Under the pieces are notes generated by a model. The model made no database searches. It saw only the letters and a list, made by a program, of their open reading frames with translations, and was not told the origin of the DNA. Position numbers and translations under genes: made by a program. From assembly GCA_032768795.1 (NCBI GenBank), contig CP136490.1:1364001-1428000 (forward strand): 64,000 bases of DNA. The letters run 5' to 3'. Source of the DNA: Tremella fuciformis. Its lineage: Eukaryota; Basidiomycota; Tremellomycetes; Tremellales; Tremellaceae. Positions 62,854 to 64,000 of this stretch are shown here, piece after piece. The stretch's first letter is position 1, and every line of letters begins with the position of its first letter.

Positions 62854-64000
62854 ATGACAGCAAACATACGGCGCTGGCTTCACAAGCAGAACCCGAATCT
62901 AGAGGATGCGCGAGAACACGGGTGGAGCTTCCGCCCAGACAGGCGGTATCCAGGTGCGTTGCACCCGTCTCATGAAGTAATCGACCCACTCACTCCCTGT
63001 AGGATATTTCAAACAGGCCCGCATTGGCGACCCGATCCGGCCCCCTGACACTGCTCGACCAGAGCTGCACCCCATCAATGCTAAAGCATGGGGGTTTGAG
63101 CTTGTCACCCACCTACCGCACAAGCATCAATACACCGCGGAGGCTGAATGCCACGAGCTCCACATAATTGTCGACGGGCGCTCGCAGACGGTCACAACAA
63201 TCTCATACCCAGCTTTCATCTATGAGTGAGTGATGATTACCTTACACTGGCTGGATCTGCTGGCCAGATGTGACTGACAACGAGACACCCACAAGTCCTT
63301 TGCGCTGCGAGGCGTCAGCACACCTGGGTCGTATCCTTCAAAATTGACCCGCACAACGGGGACGCCATCCTCGACAAAAAGTGTTGGGGGTGTATGCGAA
63401 GACCCGCAGACGGTGATGGGCAGTCTCGCGTATGCACCGTCAAGGGCATGAGAATCGCCAGGAGCACCGCTCGTTACGCCGCGTTCCTCTTGCCGTCCAT
63501 GAGCTCCACCGAGTTTTTCAGGCAAGGAGGCGTGAGTACGGTACCCACCGCTCCTCAAACTCACAAGGCAGTGGCCCGGGCGACGACTTCCCCGAGATGG
63601 TCATACAGCTGGGCTCATTGAGGATGACGAGGAAGCTATTAGCGATGCAGAAACAGTCCAGCTGGAAGATGATGCCGGCAGCGGTGACCATATTGATGAT
63701 GATGACGACCCCGACGACAGGCAAGATCGTGGCGGTGGACTCGGCATGACGCCAAATGGGCCCACCGGTACTGCATCTGGGTCTGGGACTCGCACGATCT
63801 CAAGTGAGCCCAATCCTCGCCAGCGTCCCGCAAAGCCATCAGCTCGGCCCGAACATTTGAGTGCGCCTGTGAGTACCGTGATGTCCGTCAATTGCTGCCA
63901 CTGACTTCAGGTTGGCAAGAAACTTGCGATTGTGAGCTTGAACAGGTCTAGGCATGCCTTGGTGAGTATTGAGCTTATACCGGAAGGGCGAGCGATCTCG
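62854..64000 (+). CDS. Unknown protein with CxxC and acidic stretch, cut by window edge
   Basis: Exon 1 from ATG 62854 (MTANIRRWLHKQNPNLED) to about 62953; then about 63003-63226, 63287-63532, 63573-63868 and 63913 onward. All joins keep one frame; introns have CTGAC branch points (for example CTGACAACGAG at 63276-63286). The protein has a strand-rich part (AWGFELVTHLPHKHQY, CHELHIIVDGRSQTVTTIS, HTWVVSFKIDPHNGDAI), a C-x2-C (KCWGCMRRP), a second basic patch, and an acidic run with six consecutive Asp (GDHIDDDDDDP-like). No known domain recognised; a fungal-specific nuclear protein is a guess. The last GTGAGC at 63934 may start a further intron beyond the window. Confidence 0.5.

Overview
The window looks like a nuclear chromosome segment of a basidiomycete yeast or yeast-like fungus, possibly Tremellomycetes. 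Genes are dense, on both strands, and rich in short introns of about 35-60 nt (GT-AG, two good GC-AG candidates) with CTGAC/CTAAT-type branch points close to the 3' splice site. Recognisable genes are eukaryotic and fungal (Ras, Pcf11, Fyv10/Gid9, Yuh1, TFIIIC, alternative oxidase, OCH1-like GT32). Class and species cannot be fixed from the sequence alone.

Region 1 (1-20200) is accessory. A tandem family of unrecognised minus-strand genes (copies C, A, B, sharing a phase-1 intron) is split by a 16.3-kb nested retrotransposon. The outer element (1778-18107) is a Ty3/Gypsy chromovirus with two 313-bp LTRs that read as identical and a perfect 5-bp target duplication (GTCGG); it sits in exon 2 of copy A. 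A second chromovirus (4240-13145, 772-bp LTRs) sits inside the outer element's reverse transcriptase, with a target duplication carrying one mismatch. In both elements the sequence two bases after the 5' LTR is a perfect complement (15 nt and 13 nt) of a site inside the LTR about 30 bp after a TATA-like box, the signature of Tf1-type self-priming. Both also carry, between pol and the 3' LTR and on the opposite strand, a multi-exon gene that splices into one long frame and encodes a cysteine-cluster protein (369 and 514 aa). These antisense genes are the most interesting feature here.

Region 2 (20200-64000) is mostly ordinary host sequence: a TFIIIC subunit (-), an unknown Ser/Pro-rich protein (+), a 6PGDH-type dehydrogenase (+), Mam33 (-), an AKTIP-like ubiquitin E2 variant (+), three tandem single-exon paralogues of an unknown zinc-knuckle-like family (29465-34341, +), the CTLH/GID subunit Fyv10 (+), ubiquitin hydrolase Yuh1 (-), Pcf11 (+), vacuolar carboxypeptidase S (-), a small membrane protein (+), a GT32 mannosyltransferase (-), a small membrane protein (+), an HAD-fold protein lacking its second catalytic Asp (+), an aldo-keto reductase (-), alternative oxidase (-), a large serine hydrolase (+), Ras (+), two membrane proteins (convergent), a GPI-type wall protein (-), a Sec14-like protein (-) and an unknown acidic protein running off the right edge (+). 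Gene models were spliced by eye; small start or exon errors are likely.
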